Positions 45,661 to 57,556 of a stretch of 64,000 nucleotides of DNA are shown piece after piece. The notes beneath the pieces are model-generated. The model searched no databases. It was given only the letters and a program-made list of their open reading frames with translations, and had not been told where the DNA came from. The first letter of the stretch is position 1, and every line of letters begins with the position of its first letter. The stretch is from Termitomyces sp. T153 (Eukaryota > Basidiomycota > Agaricomycetes > Agaricales > Lyophyllaceae), in assembly GCA_018296165.2 (NCBI GenBank), contig JACKQL020000117.1, forward strand, positions 62,001 to 126,000, read 5' to 3'. The position numbers and the translations under genes are program-made.

Positions 45661-45781
45661 TGGCTGTTTAATTGGACTCCTGGCAGTCGTTGTTTACACC
45701 CTACCTCTTGTCTTGCTGCTCAAGATAAAATCGATTGCTCATATGTTTGGCTCCAGCTTTGCTCTATCACCTAAGGATTGA

Positions 45782-46583
45782 AAGTCAATGTTGATTCAGG
45801 ACTTCTTCGAGTCCGGACAAGTACACAATGTACTAATCATCTCCAGGTTTGTGATTGAATATGGCTACAAGTTCCTATAGAATTTTATTTGTCAATAAAG
45901 GTATAAGAATTCAAATGGAAGAAGGCTAACCCTACTGGCTGGTTGTACTCCAGTTGGCATGGTCTGGGTGACTTCAACAGGCACCCATTGCATACCATTC
46001 ATGACATTGTTTGAAATAGTATAACTAAGATGATTGGGTAGATCGAAAGGATCAGCTTTGTCCTTTTGACCAGTTTACTGAACTGACCTGGCTGGAACTG
46101 GTGTGAAGTAGTGTCAGCATGAATCGCTGGAATAATCAGCATGATTGAAAACATACTTGAATATATGGTATAAAACCTGTCCTTTCCCAGCCGATGTCAT
46201 ATAAGTGAGGGATCCATCAGTAGGAACTTGTCCAATAGGAGTCTGCCAATGATAGTCTCAGTGTTGGTTCATTAGCAGTTGGTAATACGGTGAGGTAGGT
46301 TAGTAGGGTGATGCAGCTCATTGCATGGTTAGATTTCTACTGGGATGATCTAGGAAGAGGAAGTGGTATGCAATGGGCTCGAACCTTTTACAGCCCTTGA
46401 CCCAGGGGGAGAACAAGAAACATTGAAGCACAAGGACCTCATAAGATCACTGTTCACAGAAGGATGCAGAGGTCTAAATATAAAGTGAAGCAGGGATCAG
46501 AGCAACATTTAACTACATTGTCTTGATTAATTCTGTAGTAGCAGGCTGTGCAGCCAATGAGGGTGCCCTTCACAGTTGAAATT
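45782..46583. other. Rest of the LTR insertion, no gene recognised
   Basis: 0.8 kb of mixed sequence with a few CpGs, following the BTB fragment. No coding or repeat signature was identified. Confidence 0.45.
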
Positions 46584-47225
46584 GACAGACAAGGATTGCT
46601 TGATGGGTGGCAGTGTCAGCTTGGGCCAGTTACTGCTTAAACCAATGCCAAGCTGGTCACACTGCTCTTCCTGCTCGACAAATGCCCCTACCTCCCTCAA
46701 ACATGCACATGAACAACCATTGATGGGTTCTACAGGAAGGAAGGAGGTTAGTGAAGAAACAGAGCAGGATAAAAGATGGAAAATGAGTGGGGAAATGGGG
46801 GCCACATCGGTGCCAAGCATGTAGAACTGAGAAAATTGTCAGCGTTGGGCACTGAACAGCTGGAATGATGACAGAGACATGCATGGGGCACTGTGGTCTG
46901 TGTGCATGAGGGCAGTATAAAGGGGAGGGGGGATTTTGAGAATGACAAGCAATGTTTGGCATGCAGCTCAGAATCCCCAGGGAGAGGATTACTTAGGCTC
47001 ATAATGTGAACTAGCTTCAATTAAGGTTTTGTTTGATAATTGAACCTCATTTGTTTGAACTTTTGTTTGAACTTATACTTAAATCAATTTAAATCAATAT
47101 ATTCTTACTACAATATAAAAGTTGTGTGATTCTGAGTGAATCTCAAGCCCTTGAACTTGTAAAGTTGTGGTTGTTTGGTTCAGTCTCTAAAGACAAACAA
47201 AACCAGATACTTCAATTTTGCATCA
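46584..47225 (+). repeat. 5' LTR of the Ty3 element, second part
   Basis: It matches 55651-56293. It ends ...TTTTGCATCA, directly followed by the primer-binding site TCTGGAGCCCACTGC. Confidence 0.9.
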
Positions 47226-47558
47226 TCTGGAGCCCACTGCAAGGGGTTCAATTACACTTTGAATACACACTTTTGGATCTCCTTTCTTGGAGTCCATTTC
47301 AGAGACTATATCATTAGTTTTGCTCCACCAGGCTCTTGGCCAGGTTCACCTAAGGTTATTACACCAAAGGTTAAAAACTTGAGAGTTTCTCCAGCAAGGA
47401 AACAAAACACTTGTGCTAATAGCAAGGGTGCAGAGTCTCATTTGCCTGATCCAGAAGCTCTACTACAAAAACAAAAGTTTTGTCTTCAGAAGGTAGAACA
47501 ATGTTCACAACCTTCAAACCAAAGCCCTATATCAGCACCTACTTTACCTGTTGTCACC

Positions 47559-48842
47559 AAAATGAGTGAAACTGTGAAGCAAAAGATGCCACTGTCTACA
47601 AGCAGTCATGCTCCAAAATTTGTGCATACACAGCCAAGTGAAGTCTTGTGCTTCCTGCAGAAAATGGAGACTCTGTTTGAACATGCTGGGATCACCTCTG
47701 CTAAAGAAAAGAAAAAGAGGATTGTGGAGTAGGTGGATGCAGTTACAGAAAAAGAGTGGAGGGGTTTTGATTTCTTTGAAGATGGCAAGTCTTGGGAAGA
47801 CTTTGTTAAAGAAATCAAGGATCTATACCCTGAAGCTGTAGACAATGTTGGGCAGGTTTCCTATCTTGATAGAATTTGCAGGGAACATGCAAGACTAAGT
47901 TGAAGCAATGTGGCTGAAATTCACTCCCTCATCAGGAAGTTCAAAGGAGAGGCAAAACTGCTGTCTAAGGTGCTCCATAATAGTACCCTAGTAACCAAAT
48001 TCATGCAGTGCTTTACCCCTACTTTTGCAGATGTCATTGAGGACAAACTTCTAAGCAAGTATGGCCATTTCAAAGATGCTGCTAGGAACAGACATGAGGA
48101 TGACCAATATGACCTCTCTGAAGTAATAGCAGTAGTGACAGCCCTGGTAGGCAGAAAGTCTTTGCATTCGGACAGAATAATCAGTGGGGACACAGAGACT
48201 GTGGGTACAAAAGAAAGGATTAAAGAAGAGGAATCAGAGGAAAAATTGGCCCACCTTCAAGATTCTATCTTGGAAATTGGTAAACAAGTCCAAGCAGTAC
48301 AATCAGGACAGGCAGAGTTGAAAACGGCCTTTCTGACTGCAAGGAATAATGTTAGAGTAGATGGGGCAGCTCCTGCTCTCCATTCCACTCTTGCTACATC
48401 CACTACAGGAGCAAACTGCTTTTACTGTTGGAAACCAGGACATAGGATTGCTGAGTGTGAACACTTGAAGTCACATATTCTAAAGGGATGGGTCATATTA
48501 ATAGAAGGGAGGCCTTGTCTCCCTAACAGGATGCCTGTGCCCAGAGACCCTTCCAACAAGTCTCCCTGTGAAAGAATCAATGCTCTCAATGACCAAGCCA
48601 TGAACTTGCTTTTTGGTTGAACAGAGGAAGAGCCTGCAGACAATCAAGTCTTTTCTACTTATGTGAATGCAGCTCATGATACCAGGGATGACTTGTTAGA
48701 AAAGATCAGTCAAAATGAGTCAGACAGGCTGGCTGAGGTAGAGAGGAGCCTAGCAAAAATGGGAGAGCTGATGTCAGTGTTAATAAACACTAGAAACACA
48801 GCAAACCCAACTGAAGGGCAACAGCCCAGCTCTAAGGATTTT
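47559..48842 (+). pseudogene. Ty3 gag
   Basis: It reads from MSETVKQK (47562) through EVLCFLQKMETLFEHAGI to a TAG at 47730. It continues with EKEWRGFDFFEDGKSWEDF and 47910-48620, and a zinc knuckle, CFYCWKPGHRIAEC (48418-48459, C-x2-C-x4-H-x4-C). A further frame (48663-48842) adds a coiled-coil-like ERSLAKMGELMSVL. Stops at about 47730, 47900 and 48620 break the frame. Confidence 0.8.
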
Positions 48843-48859
48843 TAGAGGGCTCAAGGAAG

Positions 48860-50118
48860 GTGCCAGGAAGAGAGACTACTTTACCAAGGGTACTTAAGGC
48901 ACCTGAGAGACCAGCTGAAAACTCTTGGAGAACAAAATCAACTCTGCCAGGGCAGAATGATGTTGAACCAAAATTTGGCTTACCTTTTGAAAAGGTACCA
49001 GCCCTCAATAGGGACAGGAGAAATCCAGTGCAGGCCACAGGAAAAGACCTTCCCCTTGTGAATAGAAAAGAGATAGAAAAGGCAATAGATAAAATATGGG
49101 GGACTGCTGTTCCACTAACAGCTGGGGAATTATGGGAGGTGGCACCTGACCTGAGAAATGCAATGGTACATAAGTTAACTAACAAGCAGACCTCAGGGTC
49201 TAAGCTTGCCAACTTTGGAGTACCTAGGGTAGCTGTCCAGGAACAGGTAGTCATGACAGAAGAGGAACCAAGTCATGTCAATGTTAATGACTTGCCAATG
49301 GCAGCTTATTTCATTGCTGATGGAACTCAACTAGGGTTGCCCCCAGGGGCAGTGGTGCATGAGGATTGTATTGCTACCTACTTGGAAAGTATTCCTCCAG
49401 ATAAGAAGCCAGTTGTAGTCTATGTAGCCAGAGACCTACAAGTTCTAAGATCCTTGAATCCTGTGGTTAACCACAAAGGAAGGGTGGAGACAATTTTAGA
49501 TAGTGGATCTCAAATAGTCTGCATGGCTTTAGCTGAAGCTTTGAGAGTAGGTTTGACTTGAGATCCTGATATAAGGCTGTGCATGAAGAGTGCAAATAAA
49601 CAGGTGAATGAGTCAGTGGGTTTGGCTCACAATGTGCCCTTCACCTTTGCAGAAGGATTTACTGTGTATCTGCAAGTTCATATCTTTGAGAAGCCTGCTT
49701 ATACTGTATTACTGGGCAGACCATTTGATATCTTGACAGAAAGCAATATCCAGAATCTGCAGGATGGTAGTGCTATCATTACCATTAGGGACCCAAACAC
49801 TGGAAGAAGGACAGCTTTGCCCACTATGGAGAGGGGGAAAGTGTCAAGGGAAAAGCCTAGTGGAGAAGAGGAGACAAAATTTTAAGTCTCAAGGATCTGG
49901 TCAATGATCAGGGAGAGATAGCAGTGAGTTTTGAAGAGACAGAGAATGGGGAAATAGTGCTTACTAGTTACACTGTTCAAAACAGTGGATTTAGTAAGCC
50001 TGAGTTAAGGAATGCATACTTGCAGGCCTTTGCTACTAGCAAAAGATGTGAAGGGAAGGATGAGAAAACACTGTCTGCTTATTTAAATGGACAGTTGGCA
50101 GAAATTCCTAGGGAGTAG
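48860..50118 (+). pseudogene. Ty3 protease region
   Basis: Frames 48860-49561, 49583-49885 and 49924-50118 continue one another. The aspartic protease active site is VETILDSGSQIV (49486-49521). The flap and end region read HIFEKPAYTVLLGRPFDILT, a retropepsin signature. The stop at 49559 is TGA followed by DPDIRL, where arginine (CGA) is likely. The protease would cut the Gag-Pol polyprotein. Confidence 0.78.
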
Positions 50119-50145
50119 GAGGGTTTCCTGCAGCAACAGGAGAAG

Positions 50146-51760
50146 TTGAGGTTAGAAGCAGGTGTGGGGGAGGCAGCCCAAGTATTTGGTAAATACAAAC
50201 CAGTAGCCAGAAAGGTGAAGCCAGTCTTGGGAACCTCTCCTGAGGAGTTTAGAATAGAGAGACATATTATTGGAGATCCTCTAGCAGATTTGCCAAAGTT
50301 GAGTACCAACCCACCAGAGTTTACACCAACTGGTAGATACACTGCAGAGAGTAAGGAAATCATTGATCAGGCTCATGATGATGATTTTCTATGGCCAGAA
50401 GAAAAGAAGTTAGTACATCATTTGATGATGTTGCAGAATGAGGCTTTTACATGGGATGATTCACAAAGAGGAAGACTCAAAGAAGAGTATTTTCCACCAG
50501 TGGTCATGCCTGTAATTCCACATACACCATGGGTATTAAAGAATATTCCAATTGCTCCAGGGCTCTGTGATAAAATCTGTAAAATGATAAAGCAGAAAAT
50601 TGAAGCAGGGGTCTATGAGCCATCAAATTCTTCATATCATTCTCAACGGTTCACTGTGCTAAAGAAAGATGGGGAAAGTCTTTGCATAGTACACAGTCTA
50701 GAACCTTTGAACAAAGTGACAATTGCTCACTCAGGTTTGCCACCAGCAACTGAGGAGTTGGCTAGTCATTTTGCTGGTTGTGCTTGTGGTGGGATCTTTG
50801 ATCTCTATGTTGGATATGATGAGAGGGTTCTGGATGTAAAATCTAGAGATTATACTACATTCCAGACTCCTTTTGGTGCTTTAAGATTGGTCACACTCCC
50901 TATGGGATGGACTAACTCTGTACCTATCTTTCATGATGATATTACATTCATTTTGAAGGATGAGATCCCCCATGTTTTTTGGCCATATATTGATGATGTG
51001 CCAATTAGGGGACCTCCAACTCGGTATGAGTTGCCAGATGGTGGATATGAAGTGATACCTGAAAATCCTGGTATTAGAAGATTTGTATGGGAACATATGC
51101 AGAATGTCAATCATGTACTCCAATAAATCAAACATGCAGGAGGTACCTTTTCAGGAAAGAAGGCAGTAGTTTGTGCAGATGAGATAGTGGTAGTTGGTCA
51201 TAGGTGTTCCTATCAAGGACAGAAACCAGAGACCAAGAGGTTGGCAATTGTGATGGGCTGGGGAGATTGTAGGGATAAGTCAGAGGTTAGATCATTCTTA
51301 GGTACTTGTGGTACTTTTAGGATGTTCATCAAAGACTATGCTAAGATAGCAGCCCCCATCAATTGTTTAACTCAGAACAATGTGCCTTTTGTATGGGGAG
51401 AAGAGCAGCATGCTGCTATGGCAAGTATGAAGAAGTTATTGGCTGAGAGTGCTCCCTTGAAACCCCTAGATTATGAGTCAGAAGGAGCAGTGGTGTTGTC
51501 AGTGGACACATCTTGGATGGCTATAGGATTTGGGATTTTCCAAGAGCATCCTACCAATCCAAAACAATGCACTTGTGCCAAGTTAGGCTCAATCACCTTG
51601 AATGAGCAAGAAGCAAGGTTCTCACAACCAAAATGAGAGTTGTATGGTTTAATGAGGGCATTGCAAGCTAACAAATATTGGCTGGTTGGCTGCAGAAAGT
51701 TGGTAGTGGAAACTGATGCCAAGTATTTGAAAGGGATGTTAAGTAAACAGGAGTAGGACC
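50146..51760 (+). pseudogene. Ty3 reverse transcriptase and RNase H
   Basis: RT: VVMPVIPHTPWVLKNIPIAP, KKDGESLCIVHSLEPLNKVT, LYVGYDERVLDVKSRDYTTF, LRLVTLPMGWTNSV and the intact catalytic WPYIDDVPIRG (50983-51015). Then come the thumb and RNase H, with LGTCGTFRMFIKDYA, VVLSVDTSWMAIGFGIFQ and LVVETDAKYLKGML. Stops fall at 51124-51126, 51634 and 51754. This is a Ty3 lineage distinct from the chromovirus at 5279, since the motifs differ strongly. Confidence 0.88.
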
Positions 51761-51773
51761 CAATGCTACTATC

Positions 51774-53778
51774 ATGAGGTGGATAGAAGATGTGTTGCTT
51801 TATCATTTTACCTTGAGGCATGTTCCTGAAAAGACTTTCAGTGTAGATGGTCTATCCAGAAGGATAAAACAGCCAGGGGATGAAGAGTATCAATTAGTCA
51901 ATCCAGAATTAATGGATGAACCAAAATCCATGAAGTTTGAGTACCCTGATAGAGATAATGGTGTTCCAGGATGGCAAAAGGAGGAGCCTTTAGAGCTTCA
52001 AGAGTTTGAGACTGAGATTGACACTAGAGGAGGGTACTTATGTGGAGTAGCTCAAGAAGTGTCAGATTTCACCCAGGAAGTGCACCAAGCACATTTGCAG
52101 GAACAAACCCTTAGGGAGGCTATAATAGGAAAGCTACAAGCTGACAAGCTGGATCCAGTAGCAGTCTTGTCTCTGGCCATGCCTTTGTTGCCTGCAGAAA
52201 GTCAAGAAGAGAGTAGGGAAGACACACAGACATATATGACACATTGAAAGGGGAGTGAGGGAGAAGACTGGGATAATTTGTTACCATTTGTTAAAACTTG
52301 GCTATGAAGTCGTGGGACTGAACCTATCAACCTGCCAGGATGTGAGCCAGAAAAGTCCAAGAAGTTTGCTAGGCAATTCTTCTTTGGCCAGGAAGGATGG
52401 TTGTATAAGCATAGCAATGGGGCAAAGCATAGGCTAGTAGTCAATATAGACTGTCATATGTTTATGCTCAAATCTGCACATGATGCTTTAGGACATTGAG
52501 GTGCTTATGCAACCAAGATGTTGATTCAGGAAAGATTTGGGTGGCCTGGATTGGATAGTGATGTACAATGGTATGTGGGGACTTGTCATAATTGTCAAAT
52601 TCATCAGAAGGCAGTGGTGAACAGGGAACCTACAGTCACCTATACACCTTCCATATTCTAAACCATTCATATTGATACAATGCACATGACACCAGCCTCA
52701 AATGGATGTAAATACATAGTTCATGAGTGATGTGCTTTGTCTTCATGGATGGAAGGGAGGCCTTTGAGAAAGGAGAATCATAAAACCATTGGACAATGGT
52801 TGTTTGAAGATGTAATCTGTTGTTGGGGATGTATTGCAGAAATTATCACAGATAATGCAGGACAATTCAAACAAGTTACAGCTTGGTTAGAAAAGAAGTA
52901 TGGGATCAGATGCATAACCATTTCACCTTACAAGTCTCCAGCTAATGGAAGAATTGAAAGACCACACTGGGTTGTCTGGCAAGCCCTATTCAAGGCCTGT
53001 GAAGATCGCACCAAGTGGTTTTGGTTCTTCTTCCATGTAATGTGGAGTGACTGCATTACTATACGCAAACAATTTGGGTGTTCACCATACTTCATGGTTA
53101 CAGGGGCCCATCCCATCATACCATTGGATTTAGCAGAGGCCACCTGGTTAGTAGAACTTCCAGAAGGCCCTCTATCTACAGAGGAATTGATTGGCTATCA
53201 GGCTTGGGCTCTGGCAAAACATTCTCAGCATGTAGAGGAAATGCAAGAATGAGTAGGAAAGGACAAGCTCAAATGGGCACTGAAGTTTGCAGAGGAACAT
53301 AAGTACTCTATCAAAGACTTCAAATTTAAACCATTAGATTTGGTCCTAGTAAAGAATATGGTAACTGAGAATTCACTTAGTGCAAAGATGCTCCCATGGC
53401 TTCATGGACCTATGGTAGTCCTTACAAGGACACAGGGAGGGAACTATGTGGTGGCAGAAATGGATGATATGGTTTGGCAGGAAAGAGTTGCAGCTTTTAG
53501 GGTTGTACCCTATTATGCTAGAAAGCAACTCAGTCTACCAGGAGGAATTGAAGAATGGATTGATATTGCACCTGCTAAACTAAAAGAATTACAGAAGGAA
53601 CAATGGAAGACAACTGAACTAAAGGACTAGGATATAATCTTTGGTTCAGTAAGACTTCATGAACCTTTGAATTTGGAGTTGGGGATAATGTCAGAAGAAG
53701 AATCAGAACAGGAAGAACCCCAGCTGGCAAAAAGAGTTAAGAAGCCAAGCTGGAAGGTTAGGGAAATGAACAAATCTT
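51774..53778 (+). pseudogene. Ty3 integrase and C-terminal part
   Basis: After a spacer (DVLLYHFTLRHVPEKTFSVD, then an acidic linker), the zinc-binding part reads SAHDALGH (52477-52500) and later CHNC (52589-52600). The catalytic core has HIDTMHM, EIITDNAGQF and SPANGRIERPHW, the D, D, E order. The end (53340-53640) resembles the GPY/F tail, with GPMVVLTRTQGGNYVVAE. No chromodomain is seen. The stop in YIVHE*CALSSW fits a lost arginine (CGA). Confidence 0.85.
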
Positions 53779-53942
53779 GAGATGGAACTTTAAAAAGTTA
53801 TAAATAAAATAAACTTAGAGTTCACACAAAAAAATTTGGGCAAAGGACATTATATTGGGGTACATGACAGTAAAGGAAAGGGGATTTTATATATATCTAC
53901 CACATACAGAGGCAACAAAAGTGCCTACAGTGGGGGGGTCTT

Positions 53943-55293
53943 TTATATGGAGACAGCAGTGCTACTGGGAACATCCTGGGGGGGATCTGAGAGCTCAATA
54001 TCAGAATCAGAGTCCGCTGCCTCAGGTTCTAGTCAGGGAAGGATGAAAATAGCAAGAAGCATGATTGGATGTACCTCAGGAGAAACCTGAAGCTCAGTGA
54101 AGAGATTGCCAGTCTGGTCCACTTTGGAAGGGCCCAAGACTCTGTCAAGACATTGAAGACAAGCTGAAATAAGCTTGAATGTCTGAAGCAAAAGGTCAAG
54201 GGCATAAAGCCATTGCTGGGTGGCCAGATTGACAGCATCACAATGCTTTTGTAAGTTGGTGTGAGAAACAGAGGTGTCATCCTCAGTGAGGACCATGGCA
54301 TCAAGGGCTGCGTCAACTTGGGAAAGCAAAGCCAATGCAGCTTTGCTACCCACCTTGTAACTTGCTAAAGTAAAAAGAATAAACAAAAGTTTAATGAAGG
54401 AAGGTTTGAGAAGAACATACTGGCTGAAGGGAGTACCTTAATCTTCTTGGCATGAGGCTTGCCCTCAGAATCAGCCTGGATGGGGGTATGAGAAACGGTT
54501 AAGTTGTCTAGATGACAAGCCAGTAGATCAAGTTTAGAAGCTGCAACTTACATTAGCTTGGCACTTGTAAGTATGAGGGGCCGATGGACCTATCATCTTG
54601 ATGTCAGTATCCTTGGCACAATGGCAAAGCTATCAAAAGCCCAGCAGACATAAACAAAGTGAAAAGGGAGAAAAGAAAGAAGCTTACTTCTTGGAGCTCC
54701 TTTTGGTGAGCATCATGACAATGGCCTTCAATGGTGATGATGGCATCAGCAAAAGTAAAGAATGATTTAGTGGGGGCAGAATTTTTGCCAACAGACCAAT
54801 CCAGAATATTTGACTTGATGAGAGCAGAAAGGGTGTCGAACAAGCCCTGCTGCTCAGCAATCTGGGGGAAGTCCACCTAGTCAGCAAAAGTCTGAGAAAA
54901 AGTAAGCAAGTGCAAGGATGAAAGAGAAAGAAAGAAAGAAGGCTCACCAGGTTTACTGCGCTAATGAAGCATGTACGGTCAGCCACGCCAAGTGGGAGAG
55001 CTTTGGTGGCAGAAATACAGCCCATAAGAGCACTGGCAAGAGCAGGATAGTGAAGTACTGCCACTATAATGTCACTGGCAGAGCGCTTGACCAAGTGATT
55101 GAACAATGTGACATGGTCAGGAGGCTCTGAAGGTGCAGTCAGTGAAACAGCAGCTGCATGAGGTACGGTGGGTGTTTTGTGGAAAGGAGAAGTGGGAGGC
55201 ATGAGGATGGGGAAGGAAAACAAGAGAATGGTCTTATAAGACCAGAGAGGCAAGATCAAAGTCAAAATTTGTGAGGCAGAGCAGCTGAGACAT
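53943..55293 (-). pseudogene. Antisense spliced gene of unknown function within the Ty3 element
   Basis: I do not recognise the protein. On the minus strand five or more coding segments join through canonical GT-AG introns in one frame. A first exon ends at 54948 (...VADRTCFISAVNL); intron 54947-54877; exon 54876-54688 (VDFPQIAEQQGLFDTLSALI ... KELQE); intron 54687-54630; exon from 54629 (LCHCAKDTDIKMIG ... YKCQAN); a short exon, ADSEGKPHAKKIK; and a last exon with VDAALDAMVLTEDDTSVSH and an acidic Ser/Asp tail. One stop in the last exon (TGA, FILP*LEPEAAD) fits CGA to TGA. The start may be 55293 or 55265. It lies between the pol end and the polypurine tract. Apart from that stop it is far less broken than pol. 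Confidence 0.6.
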
Positions 55294-55399
55294 GAAAAAA
55301 AAAATTTTTTTCCAAATGTATGCTCTGGGGTGAAAAAGTTTTTGATTGAACTATGCTAAGACATGCTGACTGAGGGCAGTCAGTAAAGTGTGGGGGAGG

Positions 55400-56293
55400 T
55401 ATTATGATGGCACTTACCTTCTACAAAGAAGGAAAGGCCATAAATACAGAGAAAAGTACTTACCTTAAAATACATACACCATTGTGCTGAAAACTGTAAG
55501 CATAATTAAGCCGAAAACTGTAGGCTTAAAAGGAAGTACCTACCGTAGGCAAATATCAACAAAATCCCCAACAAATGGATGCCAGCAGCATCAAGCAAAG
55601 AAGAGATCAAGGAGGCCTCGACATGTTAATGATCAAAATTGATCATTATTGACAGCTGAGGATTGCTTGATGGGTGGCAGTGTCAACTCAGGCCAGTTAC
55701 TGCTTAAACCAATGCCAAGCTGGTCACACTGCCCTTCCCACTCAACAAATGCCCCTACCTCCCTCAAACATGCACATGAACAACCATTGATGGGTTCTAC
55801 AGGAAGGAAGGAGGTTAGTGAAGAAACAGAGCAGGATAAAAGATGGAAAATGAGTGGGGAAATGGGGGCCACATCGGTGCCAAGCATGTAGAACTGAGAA
55901 AATTGTCAGCGTTGGGCACTGAACAGCTGGAATGATGACAGAGACATGCATGGGGCACTGTGGTCTGTGTGCATGAGGGCAGTATAAAGGGGAGGGGGGA
56001 TTTTGAGAATGACAAGCAATGTTTGGCATGCAGCTCAGAATCCCCAGGGAGAGGATTACTTAGGCTCATAATGTGAACTAGCTTCAATTAAGGTTTTGTT
56101 TGATAATTGAACCTCATTTGTTTGAACTTTTGTTTGAACTTATACTTAAATCAATTTAAATCAATATATTCTTACTACAATATAAAAGTTGTGTGATTCT
56201 GAGTGAATCTCAAGCCCTTGAACTTGTAAAGTTGTGGTTGTTTGGTTCAGTCTCTAAAGACAAACAAAAACCAAATACTTCAATTTCACATCA
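55400..56293 (+). repeat. 3' LTR of the Ty3 element (894 bp)
   Basis: Intact copy, starting TATTATGATGGC right after a purine run and ending TTTCACATCA. It lacks the usual TG start. The flank ATGG follows. Confidence 0.85.
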
Positions 56294-56738
56294 ATGGCTT
56301 CACACAAGAGAATACGTCTGAGGATTCCAACTGCAAATTTACAGAAATGAACCATGGGAAATATGATGTTGGGCTCTGTGCATGTGCAGAATCTGACATC
56401 AGCATCATAGCCATTATCAAAGTCACATAACCTTAAACAGGAAATCCATCATTGTATCTTTTTTTTCTGAATTTGCCATTAAAATTACAACAGTATATCA
56501 ATAATACAATGATTCTTCCATCATATACCATATACTTAAGAGAAACTGATTAATTATAATGAAAATCTTTACTTTTTGGGCAAATTATTGGTTATGACCC
56601 TTCCTGGGACCCATTACATATCAGGTATTGGAAGGTTATCAAATTTCCCTGCAAACCAAGTTAGTAGATGCCAAAAACCCATTGGATTGAAGGGATTATT
56701 GGTTACAAGGGCCATTGGTTATGAGAGGTTTGACTGTA

Positions 56739-57420
56739 TAAAGTCTTCCCTTAGGATTTTGATGTTGGTGTCTAGTGATCCTGATGACACCCTGAGTGTG
56801 CCATCATCTACATACATGTTCATCATCATGTTTGTTGGGTCATTTTTCCCCAGTCTATTCCTGGCCAGTGTGTTCTTCCTCCTCTTCATTTGTTCCAGGA
56901 TCTCACTCTATATATTATTGAAAAAATCAGGGATACTGGCAAACCTTGTGGTATTCTGTTCCTCACTGGTTTCATCTCTCCTCTGATTCCATCCAGGATA
57001 CTGCTGCATATCTCTCTCTCAGAAATAGCTCTGTCCACTTTACCAGCTTTAGGGGTATCCTCTTTTGTCTCATCTCCTGAAGAAGCCTTGCATGGTTGAC
57101 ATTGTTGAAAAACCCTGATATGTCAAAGGTGAGTACTGTTGTCACTTTTCCATGGTTTTAGGCTGCTTGTATATCTTCTATGTGTGTCAGTAGTGCATCA
57201 TTGGTCAAGCTACTTGGTTGTCCCCCAAACTGTGTCAGGGGGACCAGGTCTTTACTCCCAACCAAGGAGCTGAGTCTCCTTGTGACTATGCCTTTCAGAA
57301 CCTTGCCCATGCACTCTAGGAGTTGGATCAACCTGTACACCCTTGGTTCTGAGTAGTCAGGTTTGTTGGGTTTCCTTAGTGCCACCATGACTGCTCTGCA
57401 CCATGGCCTTGGATGATATC
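56739..57420 (-). pseudogene. LINE ORF2: reverse transcriptase core
   Basis: Minus strand: VALRKPNKPDYSEPRVYRLI, QLLECMGKVLKGIV, LVPLTQFGGQPSSLTNDALL, LTFDISGFFNNVNHARLL and IPQGLPVSLIFSIIY, then the catalytic MYVDDGTLRVSS (about 56815-56780). These are the standard RT blocks of agaric LINEs in order. The coding text continues across the TA site at 56737 into 43923. Confidence 0.88.
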
Positions 57421-57556
57421 TGTCAGGTTCTGCTGACCATGGGGGCTCAGCTTAACTGGGTGAGTCCTTACTAGGTGGATGTGATGTCTTGTGCTTATAA
57501 CCTAGCATTCCAGGGTGGTCCAGACTCCAGATACTTGTGAGGATAAGGGGAGAGAA

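Larger units (their letters stand above)
44511..46583 (+). mobile_element. 2-kb insertion carrying a BTB gene fragment, splitting the LTR
   Basis: The 3' LTR runs GATCATTATT-GACAG without a gap, while the 5' LTR has 2,073 extra bases at that point, flanked by ATT. No terminal inverted repeats, LTR ends or Helitron ends (TC...CTRR) were found, so the mechanism is open. CpG content is clearly higher than in the surrounding element, suggesting that it came from a host gene region and arrived late. Confidence 0.75.
44260..56293 (+). mobile_element. Ty3 retrotransposon with 894-bp LTRs and an antisense gene
   Basis: The 3' LTR is intact at 55400-56293. The 5' LTR is the same sequence in two pieces (44260-44510 and 46584-47225), split by a 2-kb insertion. 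The likely flank is ATGG on both sides (44256-44259 and 56294-56297). After the 5' LTR comes TCTGGAGCCC, a TGG-type primer site. Gag, protease, reverse transcriptase, RNase H and integrase follow on the plus strand, with about a dozen stops. Between pol and a polypurine run (GTGGGGGAGG, 55390-55399) lie 1.6 kb holding a spliced gene on the minus strand. The element sits inside the pogo-like transposon. Confidence 0.88.
43926..56736. mobile_element. Pogo-like TIR transposon (about 0.78 kb) expanded by a nested Ty3 element
   Basis: The ends are near-perfect inverted repeats: CAGTCAAACCTCTCATAAC at 43926 and its complement ending at 56736. They are flanked by TA on both sides (43924-43925 and 56737-56738), the Tc1/mariner/pogo target. 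Removing the nested Ty3 element leaves about 777 bp. On the minus strand the left part (44259-44070) encodes ILRYMSDMDQQYMHQLEGIL and ends in LNEYFTK, resembling the C-terminal tail of pogo/Fot1-type transposases. No DDE core remains, so this was a deleted, non-autonomous copy. Confidence 0.85.

Noticed and set aside
44511..46583. Helitron as the vehicle of the BTB insertion
   Set aside because: No TC start, CTRR end or 3' hairpin at the borders.
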